Assembly: GCA_965221845.1 (NCBI GenBank)
Contig: OZ244919.1
Coordinates: 3,162,001-3,226,000 of the forward strand
Length of the DNA stretch: 64,000 nt
Direction: 5' to 3'
From: JAJEFO01 sp965221845
Lineage (GTDB): Bacteria; Pseudomonadota; Alphaproteobacteria; Rhodobacterales; Rhodobacteraceae
Shown here: in pieces, positions 1 to 8,056 of the stretch
Position numbering within the stretch: position 1 is the stretch's first letter
How the letters are laid out: every line of letters starts with the position of its first letter
The notes under the pieces: generated by a model
What the model saw: the letters and a program-made list of their open reading frames with translations, nothing else
Told to the model about the DNA's origin: nothing
Databases searched by the model: none
Translations under genes and position numbers: made by a program

Positions 1-945
1 GACCGCCTGGCCCACGATCCCTTCCTCTCGGCGTCGATGCACAGCGTTCTCACGGGCGTCACGGCCATCCGGTCCGCCAGCGGCATCCTGTCGGGCGTCG
101 ATCCGGTCGCGCCCGAATGGCAGCGGCGGTTCGCCCGCAACATCCACGAGGACAGCAAGCGCCTTGCCGATGCCGCGGAGTCGCTGGCGGGCTACCTTGA
201 CGCGGAGGCCGGCGAGCGTGGAACGGGGTCGCTGCCGCAGGACGAGGTCGAGCAATGGCTGGCTGCGCGCGGCTGGATGATCGAGGAGCTCGAGCGGGAT
301 CCCGCCGCTTCCGTGGCCGCGATCGTGGAAGGCGCGGACGGGATCGGCACCCTGGCGGCGCGGGACCTGGCCCGGCGCCACCTCGAGCGATACGCGGCGG
401 ACGCGGCCGCGGTTCCCGGGCCGTCGCTCGCGGACGCGCTCGGAAGGACGGAAGAGCCGCTGGCCCTTGCGGACGTCCTTCGCGCGCCGCTGCCGACGCT
501 GTTCCGCCGCCTCGCGACGCTGGCGCCCGACGCCCTGCCGGACCGGGGGGCCTTCGGCCTCGTCGGATGCGACGCCTCGGGCACGCCGACCTTTCGCAAG
601 CCGCTGCCGGACTTCGACCTGCCCCGCTACGGCGGCGCCTGCCCGCTCTGGCCGCTCTTCCGGGCCGGCCTGCAGCCCGGGATTCCGGTGCGCGAGACGC
701 TGGCGACAAGCGGCCGCGAGGACGGCCTGTTCGACGTGCATGCGGTTGCGGAGATCGCGCACCCGCAAGGGTACGAAGGCCCCCCGGTGGTGACGTCGTG
801 GATGCTGATCCGGCGGCTGCCGCACGGCCACGGGGCAGGCGGGACCCTTCGGGCCGGAACGGCCTGCCGGGTCTGCGCCGAGGCGGACTGCCCGGCGCGG
901 CGCGAGCTTCCGGTGTTCTCCGCGGCGTTGCAGGAAGGGCTTTGA
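1..945 (+). CDS. XRE/ScfR-type regulator, C-terminal part (DUF2083)
   Basis: The frame is open from the first base of the window, so the N-terminal helix-turn-helix end lies outside. About 314 residues are visible. The C-terminal third has the DUF2083 pattern: a CPLW motif after a PRYGGA stretch, then a cysteine cluster (CRVC...DC) close to the end. These proteins are known as short-chain fatty acyl responsive regulators (RamB/ScfR type) in actinobacteria and alphaproteobacteria. They control acetate and propionate genes such as glyoxylate-shunt or methylcitrate enzymes. The next genes encode an acetate-type sensor system, which fits. The DNA-binding domain cannot be confirmed here. Confidence 0.7.
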   Translation, partial: DRLAHDPFLSASMHSVLTGVTAIRSASGILSGVDPVAPEWQRRFARNIHEDSKRLADAAESLAGYLDAEAGERGTGSLPQDEVEQWLAARGWMIEELERDPAASVAAIVEGADGIGTLAARDLARRHLERYAADAAAVPGPSLADALGRTEEPLALADVLRAPLPTLFRRLATLAPDALPDRGAFGLVGCDASGTPTFRKPLPDFDLPRYGGACPLWPLFRAGLQPGIPVRETLATSGREDGLFDVHAVAEIAHPQGYEGPPVVTSWMLIRRLPHGHGAGGTLRAGTACRVCAEADCPARRELPVFSAALQEGL

Positions 946-1005
946 CACGCCGGGCGGGCCGTAGTTTCGTGTCCGCCGGCGCCATTGTCGGGGGAGGGGC
1001 CGACG

Positions 1006-1374
1006 GTGACGGAAAAGCGGGTCCTGCTGATCGAGGACGAGCCGAACATCATCGAGGCGATCAGGTTCATCCTTTCGCGCGACGGCTGGCGCGTGCACAC
1101 CACCTCGGACGGCGGGAGCGCGCTGGATGCGGTGCGGCGCCGGCAGCCGGACCTCGTGATACTTGACGTCATGCTGCCGAACCGGTCGGGCTACGACATC
1201 CTGAGCGACATGCGTGCCGACGCCGCGACGCGGGACATTCCGGTCATGATGCTGACGGCGCGCGGGCAGAAGAAGGACAAGGAGCTGGCCGAGAGGCTCG
1301 GCGTCAGCAGGTTCATGACCAAGCCCTTCTCGAACGCGGAGATGCTCGCGGGCGCGCGCGAACTGGTGCGCTGA
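1006..1374 (+). CDS. single-domain response regulator
   Basis: A 122-residue receiver domain with no output domain. The acidic pair is E10/D11, the phosphoacceptor is D54 in ILDVMLP, the conserved threonine is T84 and the lysine is K106 in TKPF. I chose the GTG at 1006 because a GGAGGGG ribosome site precedes it and the family core starts there; a TTG at 985 would add seven residues. Its stop codon overlaps the next start by one base (TGATG). It is probably phosphorylated by the SLC5-histidine kinase two genes on. That kinase resembles CrbS, whose usual partner CrbR carries a LuxR-type DNA-binding domain. A stand-alone receiver is therefore unusual and must act through a partner or phosphorelay. 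Confidence 0.85.
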   Translation: MTEKRVLLIEDEPNIIEAIRFILSRDGWRVHTTSDGGSALDAVRRRQPDLVILDVMLPNRSGYDILSDMRADAATRDIPVMMLTARGQKKDKELAERLGVSRFMTKPFSNAEMLAGARELVR

Positions 1375-1649
1375 TGGGCGGCCCGGAGGGTGATCCGCCG
1401 CCGCAGGTGTCGACGCGCCGGCGGCGCGTGCGTGACGCGGCCGGACTCCTGCCGCTGCTGGCGACCGTCCTCATGCTGATCCCGATCCTCTGGGCCGCCG
1501 CCCGCACGACCTCGTCGGCGCTCGTGTACGTGTTCTCGGCCTGGGCTCTCCTGATCGGCCTCTCGGCGGCCCTGTCGCGGTCCCTTTCAAGGACGGCGCG
1601 CGTTCCCGGACGCGCGCGCGAGGGCCTGCACGGGGAGCGCGGGACTTGA
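1374..1649 (+). CDS. small two-TM membrane protein
   Basis: A 91-residue protein with a basic N-terminal tail and two hydrophobic segments at about residues 25-43 and 49-67, followed by a basic tail. It is translationally coupled on both sides: the start overlaps the response regulator stop by one base and its last four bases overlap the TTG start of the sensor kinase. The position between receiver and kinase suggests an accessory subunit of the sensor complex. No family was recognised. Confidence 0.7.
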   Translation: MGGPEGDPPPQVSTRRRRVRDAAGLLPLLATVLMLIPILWAAARTTSSALVYVFSAWALLIGLSAALSRSLSRTARVPGRAREGLHGERGT

Positions 1650-4342
1650 GCTCCGACATTCTTGCCGGCATCTGCGTCGCCTATGTCACGCTGCTTTTCG
1701 GGGTGGCGTTCTGGGCCGACAAGCAGGCCGCGCGCGGACGGGCCGCATGGCTGCGCTCGCCCGTGATCTACACACTGTCCCTGTCGGTGTACTGCACCGC
1801 CTGGACCTTTTACGGCGCCGTCGGCTACGCGGCGCGCTCCGGCATGGAGTTCGTGACCATCTATCTCGGCCCGACGCTCGTCATGGTCGGCTGGTGGGTC
1901 GTGCTGCGGCGGATGGTGCGGATCGGCCGCTCGCAGAGGATCACGTCGATCGCCGACCTGATCTCGTCGCGCTACGGCAAGTCGAACGCGCTCGGCGTCC
2001 TCGTGACCTGCCTGGCCGTTCTGGGAACGACCCCTTACATCGCCTTGCAGCTCCAGTCCGTGACGCTGAGCCTGAACGCGTTCGCCCAGTCCGGCCCGGC
2101 GTCGGACCCGCAGTCGCTGAGGAGCACGGCGTTCCTGATCGCCGCCGGCCTGGCGCTCTTCACGATCATCTTCGGCACGCGCAACCTGAACGCGAACGAG
2201 CGGCATCACGGCGTGGTCACGGCCATTGCCGTCGAGGCGGTCGTCAAGCTTGCCGCGCTCCTGGCCGTCGGCATGTTCGTCGTTTTCGCCGTCAGCGGCG
2301 GGGTGGGGCCCACGCTTCAGGCGATAGACGCCTCGCCGATATCAAGATGGGAGACGGGGGCGGATCGCTGGGCGACCCTGATATTCCTCTCGGCGGCCGC
2401 ATTCCTCTGCCTGCCGCGCATGTTCCAGGTCATGGTGGTCGAGAACTCCGACGAGCGGCATCTTGCAACGGCAAGCTGGGCGTTTCCGCTCTACCTTCTG
2501 CTCATCAGCCTTTTCGTCGTCCCGATCGCCGTCGTCGGGCTGTCGGTGACTCCCGAAGGCTCCAATCCGGACCTCTTCGTGCAGACCGTGCCCCTGGCCC
2601 TTGGCCGGAACGCGCTCGCAATGCTGGCGTTCCTGGGCGGCTTCAGCGCGGCGACCTCGATGGTGATCGTCGCGGCGATCGCGGTGTCCACAATGGTGTC
2701 GAATCATGTCGTGATGCCCGTCTGGCTGAACCTCAAGGAGGGCCGGGCCGCGCTTTCGGGAGACGTGCGCCGCGTCGTGATCCTGTCGCGTCGCCTGTCG
2801 ATCGCCGGCCTCCTGCTCTTCGGGTACCTCTACTTCGTCCTGTCGGGCGGCGGCGCCGCGCTCGCCGCGATCGGCCTTGTGTCCTTTGCGGGCGCGGCGC
2901 AGGTGCTGCCCGCCCTTCTCGGCGCGATCTTCTGGCGCGGCGCAACCCGGGCCGGGGCGGCGGCCGGGATTTCGGTCGGCTTCGCGGTCTGGGTCTGGAC
3001 GTCGTTCCTGCCGAGCTTCGGCGCTGCCGGCCTCCTGACGCCGGAGATCTTCTCGAACGGCCCGTTCGGCATCGCGCTGCTTCGCCCGCACGCGCTCTTC
3101 GGAATCGAGGGCCTCGATCCGCTTGTGCACTCGGTGTTCTGGTCCATGACCCTGAACGCAGGGTCGCTGCTGGCGTTCTCCCTTCTGAGCGCCCAGACCC
3201 CGCTCGAGCGTCTCCAGGGCGCGCGTTTCGCCAGCATATTCCGGCATTCGTCGGGCGCCCGGGGCTGGAGCGGCGATGCGGTCGAGGCCGAGGACCTGCT
3301 CATGATGTCGCAGCGGCTGCTGGGCGCCTCCGGCGCCCAGTCGCTCTTCAGGGCCGAGGCCCGAAGGCAGGGCAAGGGCGGGTCGCTCCCGGACGTGACG
3401 CCGGCATTCGTCGAGCGCCTCGAGCGCGAACTTGCGGGCTCCGTCGGGGCCGCGACGGCCCACGCGATGATCGCGCAGATCACGGGCGGCGTTTCGGTTT
3501 CGGTCGAGGACATGATGAGGGTTGCCGACGAGGCCCAGCAGATCCTCGAGTACTCGAGCCAGCTCGAGGCGAAGTCGCGGGAGCTCGAGAGCGCCGCGGG
3601 CCAGCTGCGCGAGGCCAACGAGAAGCTCGTGGCGCTGTCCTTCCAGAAGGACGGCTTCCTGAGCCAGGTCAGCCACGAGCTTCGGACCCCGATGACCTCG
3701 ATCCGCTCGTTCAGCGAGATACTTATGGACGGCGAGTCGATGTCGGCGGAGGATCGCCAGAAGTTCAGCCGCACCATAAACGGCGAGGCGGTCCGCATGA
3801 CGCGTCTTCTTGACGACCTGCTGGACCTGAGCGTTCTCGAGAGCGGGCAGGTCAGGCTGAAGCGGCAGGAGGACACGCTTGACGCGGTCCTGGACCGGGC
3901 CTTCGCGGCGACCGGGCAGCTCGGCGCCGAGGCGCGGATGACGGTCGACCGGAACGGGGCTGACGAGAAGGTGCCGCTGCGCACCGACTGCGACCGGCTT
4001 GCACAGGTGTTCATCAACCTGATCTCGAATGCCAGGAAGCACTGCGACGCGGCGGAGCCGCGCCTGAAGGTCCGCGTTCGCGAGGCCGGCGGCCGTCACG
4101 TCGTGGATTTCATCGACAACGGCTCCGGCATCCCCGAGGAATCCCGGGCGCTGATGTTCGAGAAGTTCACGCGCGCCGACGACCATCGTGCGGGAAGCGG
4201 GGCGGGGCTCGGGCTGGCGATCTGTCGCGAGGTGATGAAGCGCCTTCAGGGAGATGTCGACTACGTTGCCGGGCTTGGCGGCGCCGCGTTTCGGGTGACC
4301 TTGCCGGACATGGCGGGCGCGGCTGCCGGAGAGGCCGGCTGA
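1646..4342 (+). CDS. SLC5 transporter-histidine kinase fusion (CrbS-like)
   Basis: An 898-residue membrane sensor. The first about 520 residues form a sodium:solute symporter-like domain with many transmembrane helices. A linker and coiled coil follow, then the kinase: H-box with His677 in SHELRTP, N-box NLISNARKH, and G-boxes DNGSGIP and GLGL. The architecture matches CrbS/CbrA sensors, which detect acetate or amino acids and control acetyl-CoA synthetase or catabolic genes. The start is a TTG that overlaps the previous gene by four bases. The preceding small receiver is the likely phosphate acceptor. No acs gene lies in the window, so the acetate role is inferred from architecture and from the neighbouring DUF2083 regulator. 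Confidence 0.85.
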   Translation: MSSDILAGICVAYVTLLFGVAFWADKQAARGRAAWLRSPVIYTLSLSVYCTAWTFYGAVGYAARSGMEFVTIYLGPTLVMVGWWVVLRRMVRIGRSQRITSIADLISSRYGKSNALGVLVTCLAVLGTTPYIALQLQSVTLSLNAFAQSGPASDPQSLRSTAFLIAAGLALFTIIFGTRNLNANERHHGVVTAIAVEAVVKLAALLAVGMFVVFAVSGGVGPTLQAIDASPISRWETGADRWATLIFLSAAAFLCLPRMFQVMVVENSDERHLATASWAFPLYLLLISLFVVPIAVVGLSVTPEGSNPDLFVQTVPLALGRNALAMLAFLGGFSAATSMVIVAAIAVSTMVSNHVVMPVWLNLKEGRAALSGDVRRVVILSRRLSIAGLLLFGYLYFVLSGGGAALAAIGLVSFAGAAQVLPALLGAIFWRGATRAGAAAGISVGFAVWVWTSFLPSFGAAGLLTPEIFSNGPFGIALLRPHALFGIEGLDPLVHSVFWSMTLNAGSLLAFSLLSAQTPLERLQGARFASIFRHSSGARGWSGDAVEAEDLLMMSQRLLGASGAQSLFRAEARRQGKGGSLPDVTPAFVERLERELAGSVGAATAHAMIAQITGGVSVSVEDMMRVADEAQQILEYSSQLEAKSRELESAAGQLREANEKLVALSFQKDGFLSQVSHELRTPMTSIRSFSEILMDGESMSAEDRQKFSRTINGEAVRMTRLLDDLLDLSVLESGQVRLKRQEDTLDAVLDRAFAATGQLGAEARMTVDRNGADEKVPLRTDCDRLAQVFINLISNARKHCDAAEPRLKVRVREAGGRHVVDFIDNGSGIPEESRALMFEKFTRADDHRAGSGAGLGLAICREVMKRLQGDVDYVAGLGGAAFRVTLPDMAGAAAGEAG

Positions 4343-4354
4343 ATGCCGGCGCCG

Positions 4355-4570
4355 CTATCCGAGCGTTATGCCGGCCACGACCATCATCAGCCCGGTCGCG
4401 GACAGCGCGAGGGCGCCCATGTTCATGGCGACAGCCTTCCGGAGCCTGGCCTTCATTTCCGGCTCGTCCAGCGCTTCGCGCCGCGCGCGCTGGACCGCAA
4501 TGATGCACCAGACCAGGCATGCGACGCCGGCAAGCGTCACCAAGGCTCCTGTCCAGACAAGGTTTTCCAT
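4355..4570 (-). CDS. small two-TM membrane protein
   Basis: A 71-residue protein starting MENLVW, with two hydrophobic segments (about residues 5-26 and 50-68) separated by a charged cytoplasmic-type loop (RARREALDEPEMKARLRK). It converges on the sensor kinase gene, with 12 bases between the two stops. I took the internal ATG because a longer upstream reading adds only low-complexity arginine-rich sequence. The function is unknown; its balanced length and codon use suggest a real gene. Confidence 0.6.
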   Translation of the reverse strand: MENLVWTGALVTLAGVACLVWCIIAVQRARREALDEPEMKARLRKAVAMNMGALALSATGLMMVVAGITLG

Positions 4571-4713
4571 GCCGCCCCGCATGCGTGAGCTCCGGCATGC
4601 CCGGATAGCGGGCGGACGGGAGCGGATCAACCCTTGCCCCCTTGCCGGCCCGGCCTGCGCGGAATATCGGGAAGCGTCAGGCATTCAGGCGTGCATCCGG
4701 CCGGAGGAGGGAC

Positions 4714-4959
4714 ATGACCGAGCAGACCCATCGCGTTGCGGCGGACGAGCTCCGCCAGTTCGTCGAGCGCTACGAGGCGCTTGAGGCGGAGAGGACGGCC
4801 GTCACCGGCCAGCAGAGGGAAGTGCTGGCCGAGGCCGGATCACGCGGCTACGACGCGAAGGCCATCCGCAGGCTGATCGCGATCAGGAAGCGGGACCAGA
4901 ACGAGGTCGCCGAAGAGGAGGCGATCCTTCAGGTGTACAGGGAGGCGCTGGGCATGTGA
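4714..4959 (+). CDS. DUF2312 / GapR-like nucleoid protein
   Basis: An 81-residue helical protein, EQTHRVAADELRQFVERYE at the start and a basic IRRLIAIRK stretch in the middle. It matches the DUF2312 family, whose characterised member is Caulobacter GapR, a nucleoid-associated protein that binds overtwisted AT-rich DNA ahead of forks and RNA polymerase. A strong GGAGGAGG site at 4703-4710 fixes the ATG at 4714. An upstream in-frame ATG at 4642 would add a non-conserved arginine-rich tail. It stands alone, with an inverted repeat just downstream. Confidence 0.85.
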   Translation: MTEQTHRVAADELRQFVERYEALEAERTAVTGQQREVLAEAGSRGYDAKAIRRLIAIRKRDQNEVAEEEAILQVYREALGM

Positions 4960-4971
4960 CGCGGCGCTTGC

Positions 4972-5005
4972 CCGACGGGGCCCGCGCCCGGGGGCGGCCC
5001 GTCGG
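4972..5005 (+). terminator. possible stem-loop after the DUF2312 gene
   Basis: CCGACGGG at 4972-4979 pairs perfectly with CCCGTCGG at 4998-5005 around a GC-rich loop, 13 bases after the stop codon. There is no T run, so an intrinsic terminator is only a possibility. Confidence 0.35.
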
Positions 5006-5091
5006 CCGCGTCGGCGCGGCGTCCTTCGCCGCGCGCAGCCAGCGCCCGGGCAACTGGACAGGCGGGCCCGTTTCAAGCTAGGCGGTGCGCA

Positions 5092-6756
5092 ATGGCCGAG
5101 AGAAACGCTCAGCTGATGCGCCGCCAGCGCCTGCCGCTGCCGGACGTCTGGAGTCTCGGCGCCCTGGCGATAGCCGGGCTCGTGCTCATGCCGATCGCGT
5201 CCATCGTCTGGATGGCGGCGCATCCGTCCGAGCCGGTCTGGGGCCACCTGGCCGCCACGACCTTGCCGCGCTACCTGTCGAACACGCTGGTTCTCATGGC
5301 CTCGGTTGGCCTTCTGTCCGCGGTTGTCGGCACATGCACGGCCTGGCTGATCGTGTGCTGCCGCTTTCCGGGGTCAAGGTGGCTCGAGTGGCTCCTCCTT
5401 TTTCCGCTGGCCGTTCCCGGATACCTGGGAGCCTACGCGCTGGCCGACCTTCTCGAATTTGCGGGACCCGTGCAGACCGGGCTGCGCGCGCTGTTCGGCT
5501 GGGAACGCGCCGACGACTACCGCTTCCCCGAGATCAGGTCGCTGCATGGCGCGGTTTTCGTGCTGACCGCGTCGCTCTATCCCTACGTCTACTTGCTTGC
5601 GCGGGCCGGGTTCCGGGAGCAGTCCGGCCGGGCCCACGAGGTCGCCCGCGCGCTGGGGGCGGGGTTCCGGCGCCGCTTCCTGAGAATCGGGCTGCCGCTT
5701 GCGCGGCCCACGATCATCGCCGGCACGGCGATCGTGATGATGGAGACGGCAAACGACTTTGGCGCCGTCGACCACCTTGGCGTGCAGACCCTGACGACCG
5801 GGATATTCACCGTCTGGCTGGAAGGGGGGAACGCGGGCGGGGCGGCGCAGGTCGCGTGCGTGACGCTCGGGATGATCCTCCTTCTGGTCGTTCTCGAAAG
5901 GGCCAGCCGCCGCCGCATGAGGTTTCACCGGATGTCCCGGACGGACCGCCGCATCGAAAGGGTGGCGCTGACGGGCGTGGCGGGCTGGACGGCTTCGGCT
6001 GCGTGCGCGATGCCATTCCTTGCCGGCTTCGCGTTTCCCGTCGCGGTGCTGGGGAACCATGCGCTCTCGAGTCCGGAGGAGTGGCTGGCGCCGGGACTGG
6101 GCGCGGCGCTTGCCAGCACGTTCACGGTCGGCGGCGCGGCGGCCGTCGTGACAGTCGCCGCGTCGCTGTTTCTCGTGTACGGGACGCGACTTTCCGGGAG
6201 GCAGGGGCCGCGAATGCTCCTGCCGGTCACGATGATCGGATATGCGGCGCCGGGAGCGGTGCTGGCGATGGGTCTGCTGATCCCGCTGGCGGCGTTCGAC
6301 AATGCGCTGGCCGACGGCATTCTCCGCATGACGGGCCGGGATCCCGGACTGCTGCTCACGGGAGGCGTCGCCGCACTCGTCTACGCATATTCCGTCAGGT
6401 TCTTCGCCATCGGGCAGGGTGCGACGGACGCGGCCGTCGCGCGCGTCGCGCCAAGCCTTCCCATGGCGGCCAGGACGCTTGGGCGGTCCGCCGCCGGCAC
6501 GCTTTTCAGGGTCTATCTGCCGCTGATCCGGGGGTCGGTGGCCACCGCGCTCCTGCTGGTGTTCGTGGACGCCGTCAAGGAGCTCCCGGCGACCCTCCTG
6601 CTTCGGCCGTTCAATTTCGACACCCTTGCGACACGTGCGTACGAGCAGGCCTCGCTGGAGAAGATCGGGCAGGCGGCGCCGTCGGCGATCCTGGTCATCC
6701 TCGTGAGCCTGACGGCCGTTGCGTTGCTGGCCCGTCAGATGATGAATGCGCGGTAA
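5092..6756 (+). CDS. iron(III)-type ABC transporter permease
   Basis: A 554-residue inner-membrane protein built of two homologous permease halves, each with about six transmembrane helices. Each half carries an EAA-type loop that contacts the ATPase: HEVARALGAGFRRRFLRIGLP near residue 185 and a second, ARTLGRSAAGTLFRVYLP, near residue 465. Fused double permeases of this kind are typical of FbpB/SfuB iron(III) and some thiamine importers. Neither a binding protein nor an ATPase gene is adjacent, so this gene is an orphan here. The start is ATG at 5092. The iron assignment is by family resemblance only. Confidence 0.8.
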   Translation: MAERNAQLMRRQRLPLPDVWSLGALAIAGLVLMPIASIVWMAAHPSEPVWGHLAATTLPRYLSNTLVLMASVGLLSAVVGTCTAWLIVCCRFPGSRWLEWLLLFPLAVPGYLGAYALADLLEFAGPVQTGLRALFGWERADDYRFPEIRSLHGAVFVLTASLYPYVYLLARAGFREQSGRAHEVARALGAGFRRRFLRIGLPLARPTIIAGTAIVMMETANDFGAVDHLGVQTLTTGIFTVWLEGGNAGGAAQVACVTLGMILLLVVLERASRRRMRFHRMSRTDRRIERVALTGVAGWTASAACAMPFLAGFAFPVAVLGNHALSSPEEWLAPGLGAALASTFTVGGAAAVVTVAASLFLVYGTRLSGRQGPRMLLPVTMIGYAAPGAVLAMGLLIPLAAFDNALADGILRMTGRDPGLLLTGGVAALVYAYSVRFFAIGQGATDAAVARVAPSLPMAARTLGRSAAGTLFRVYLPLIRGSVATALLLVFVDAVKELPATLLLRPFNFDTLATRAYEQASLEKIGQAAPSAILVILVSLTAVALLARQMMNAR

Positions 6757-6804
6757 GGCGGTTTCGCAGCAGCCGTTCGTGATGCTGCGATCCGGACAGT
6801 TCGT

Positions 6805-6987
6805 TCAGGGCACCTCGTCTCCCAGCGGCGTCGCCACGTCCGCGCCGGTCGCTCGGAAGCACATGTGCAGCAGGCTCGCGTACCAGGACTCGTGGCGCGC
6901 AAGGTCGCCCGCCGCACGGATCACGACAGGGCTGTCCCGGTGCCTGCAGCGCGAAAAGCCGGGGGGCAGCCACCTGCGCCGGTCCAT
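6805..6987 (-). CDS. possible small hypothetical protein
   Basis: A 60-residue reading frame starting MDRRRWLPPGF, with two cysteines (FSRCRHR and LHMCFRA) and a compositionally protein-like second half. It has no good ribosome site and I do not recognise it. It is the only plausible gene between 6757 and 7121, and may be the remnant of a longer one. The rest of that interval holds only the hairpin at 7047-7077. Confidence 0.25.
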   Translation of the reverse strand: MDRRRWLPPGFSRCRHRDSPVVIRAAGDLARHESWYASLLHMCFRATGADVATPLGDEVP

Positions 6988-7046
6988 GCAGCCAAGGAAC
7001 AAGCGGCAGAAACGGCAAGCCGCCTGACACGGGAAAGGCCACGGAA

Positions 7047-7077
7047 AAAGCCCCCGCGCCCGAAGCGCGGGGGCTTT
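7047..7077 (-). terminator. strong intrinsic terminator
   Basis: A perfect 13-bp stem, AAAGCCCCCGCGC at 7047-7059 and its complement at 7065-7077, encloses a 5-base loop. Read on the minus strand it is followed by TTTTT, so it best terminates the minus-strand gene ending at 7122. It could also stop plus-strand transcripts of the permease gene. Confidence 0.85.
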
Positions 7078-7121
7078 CCTGTCCGAATGCCATTGGCCCG
7101 CCGGTCGGCGGACCGCCCGGA

Positions 7122-7963
7122 TCAGGGCAGGCCCTTGTAGGGCGAGTCCGCGCAGTAGAGATGGGAGGGGTCATGGAACATCCCGGCCAGGCTGCTCAGG
7201 AACCCCGCGCTTGGCGGGGGCGCGTCGGTGGTCCCGTCGTCTTCGGTGCCGTAGCGCCCGTCATCCCCGGGCGTGGGCATGGTGCGATTCAGCGCCCGCC
7301 GCACACTGGAATGGCGACTCTCGGTGGCGCAGATGCAGGTCGAACTGCCGTTCATCCGGTGGACCACGCCGCCGGTGGCGGCAGTCGGATTGCGGCAGCT
7401 GTCATTCTCCCGGATGGTGAAGACGGCGCGCCCTTTCGTCGGGTGGACGGTGTAGCCGGGGCCGTTGGCGATGACGACCATCACCGTGCTGTCGCCGGTG
7501 TCCAGATTGTCATCGCCCCAGCAAAGGCCGGTGGCGGACAGGCCTTTGGAGGTCAGGGTCATCTCTGCAAAGCCCTTGATGCGGTCATTCTTGTCGGCAA
7601 TCAGGCCGGTGCCATCGGCCTTGGTGAGGAACTTGCTGGGGCGTGCTTGTCCTTCTCTTGGGGTGTGACCGTGGGGATCCGCAAAGCGGTTGGGGCCTGC
7701 GGTGGTGATGGCGGCCACCCGAAACTCAAGGCGCCCTCCCGGGAGGGGAGATCCGTCGGACTGCACCCCGGCGTTGATTTGAAAGGCGCCAAGACTGGCG
7801 CAGTCATACGTTTCACTGATTTCTGTGTCACTCACCAGCAGTTCCACCACCGGCAGCGTCTGCGCCAGGGTGGGGGCGGCACTGAGAGTGGCCACCAGGG
7901 CGGCGGCCAGCAGCGTCAGTCGCTTATGGGGGGGGGGGTGTGTGTCCGTGTCCAGCGGGTCAT
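7122..7963 (-). CDS. secreted protein with frame-shifting poly-C tract in its signal peptide
   Basis: The natural start appears to be the ATG at 7963, preceded by GGAGG. From there the frame enters a run of 11 C (plus-strand G, 7928-7938) and hits a TGA at 7918. With one more C (or two fewer) it reads on as a basic n-region, then KRLTLLAAALVATLSAAPTLA, a good Sec signal peptide, and then the 257-residue open frame. The mature part is polar, with four or more cysteines and a Pro/Asp-rich C-terminal stretch. The family was not recognised. As sequenced, only an internal GTG at 7895 opens the frame, and it lacks most of the signal peptide. The tract could be a phase-variation switch, a fixed mutation or a sequencing error. 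Confidence 0.6.
7928..7938. repeat. 11-base G/C homopolymer
   Basis: A run of 11 G on the plus strand (11 C in the sense of the gene at 7122-7963), 25-35 bases after that gene's ATG. The length is one base short of keeping the signal peptide in frame. Confidence 0.9.
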
Positions 7964-8046
7964 GACAATGTGTCCTCCAGGGTTGATGGCCGGTTGATGG
8001 TCCGCGTGATCCTATCAGATGTGGCCGCCGCAGGGAAGAGCGGATG

Positions 8047-8056
8047 GCCCGACGGC
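8047..8056. repeat. left target-site duplication of the ISAs1 element
   Basis: GCCCGACGGC, identical to 10219-10228 on the other side of the element. Confidence 0.9.

Noticed and set aside
4343..4588. 81-residue plus-strand frame directly after the sensor kinase
   Set aside because: It is antisense to the better-supported two-helix membrane protein gene at 4355-4570 and is His/Arg-rich without a domain.
6757..7121. A tRNA or attachment site near the terminator at 7047
   Set aside because: No cloverleaf, anticodon arm or conserved T-loop sequence was found; the hairpin is a simple terminator.
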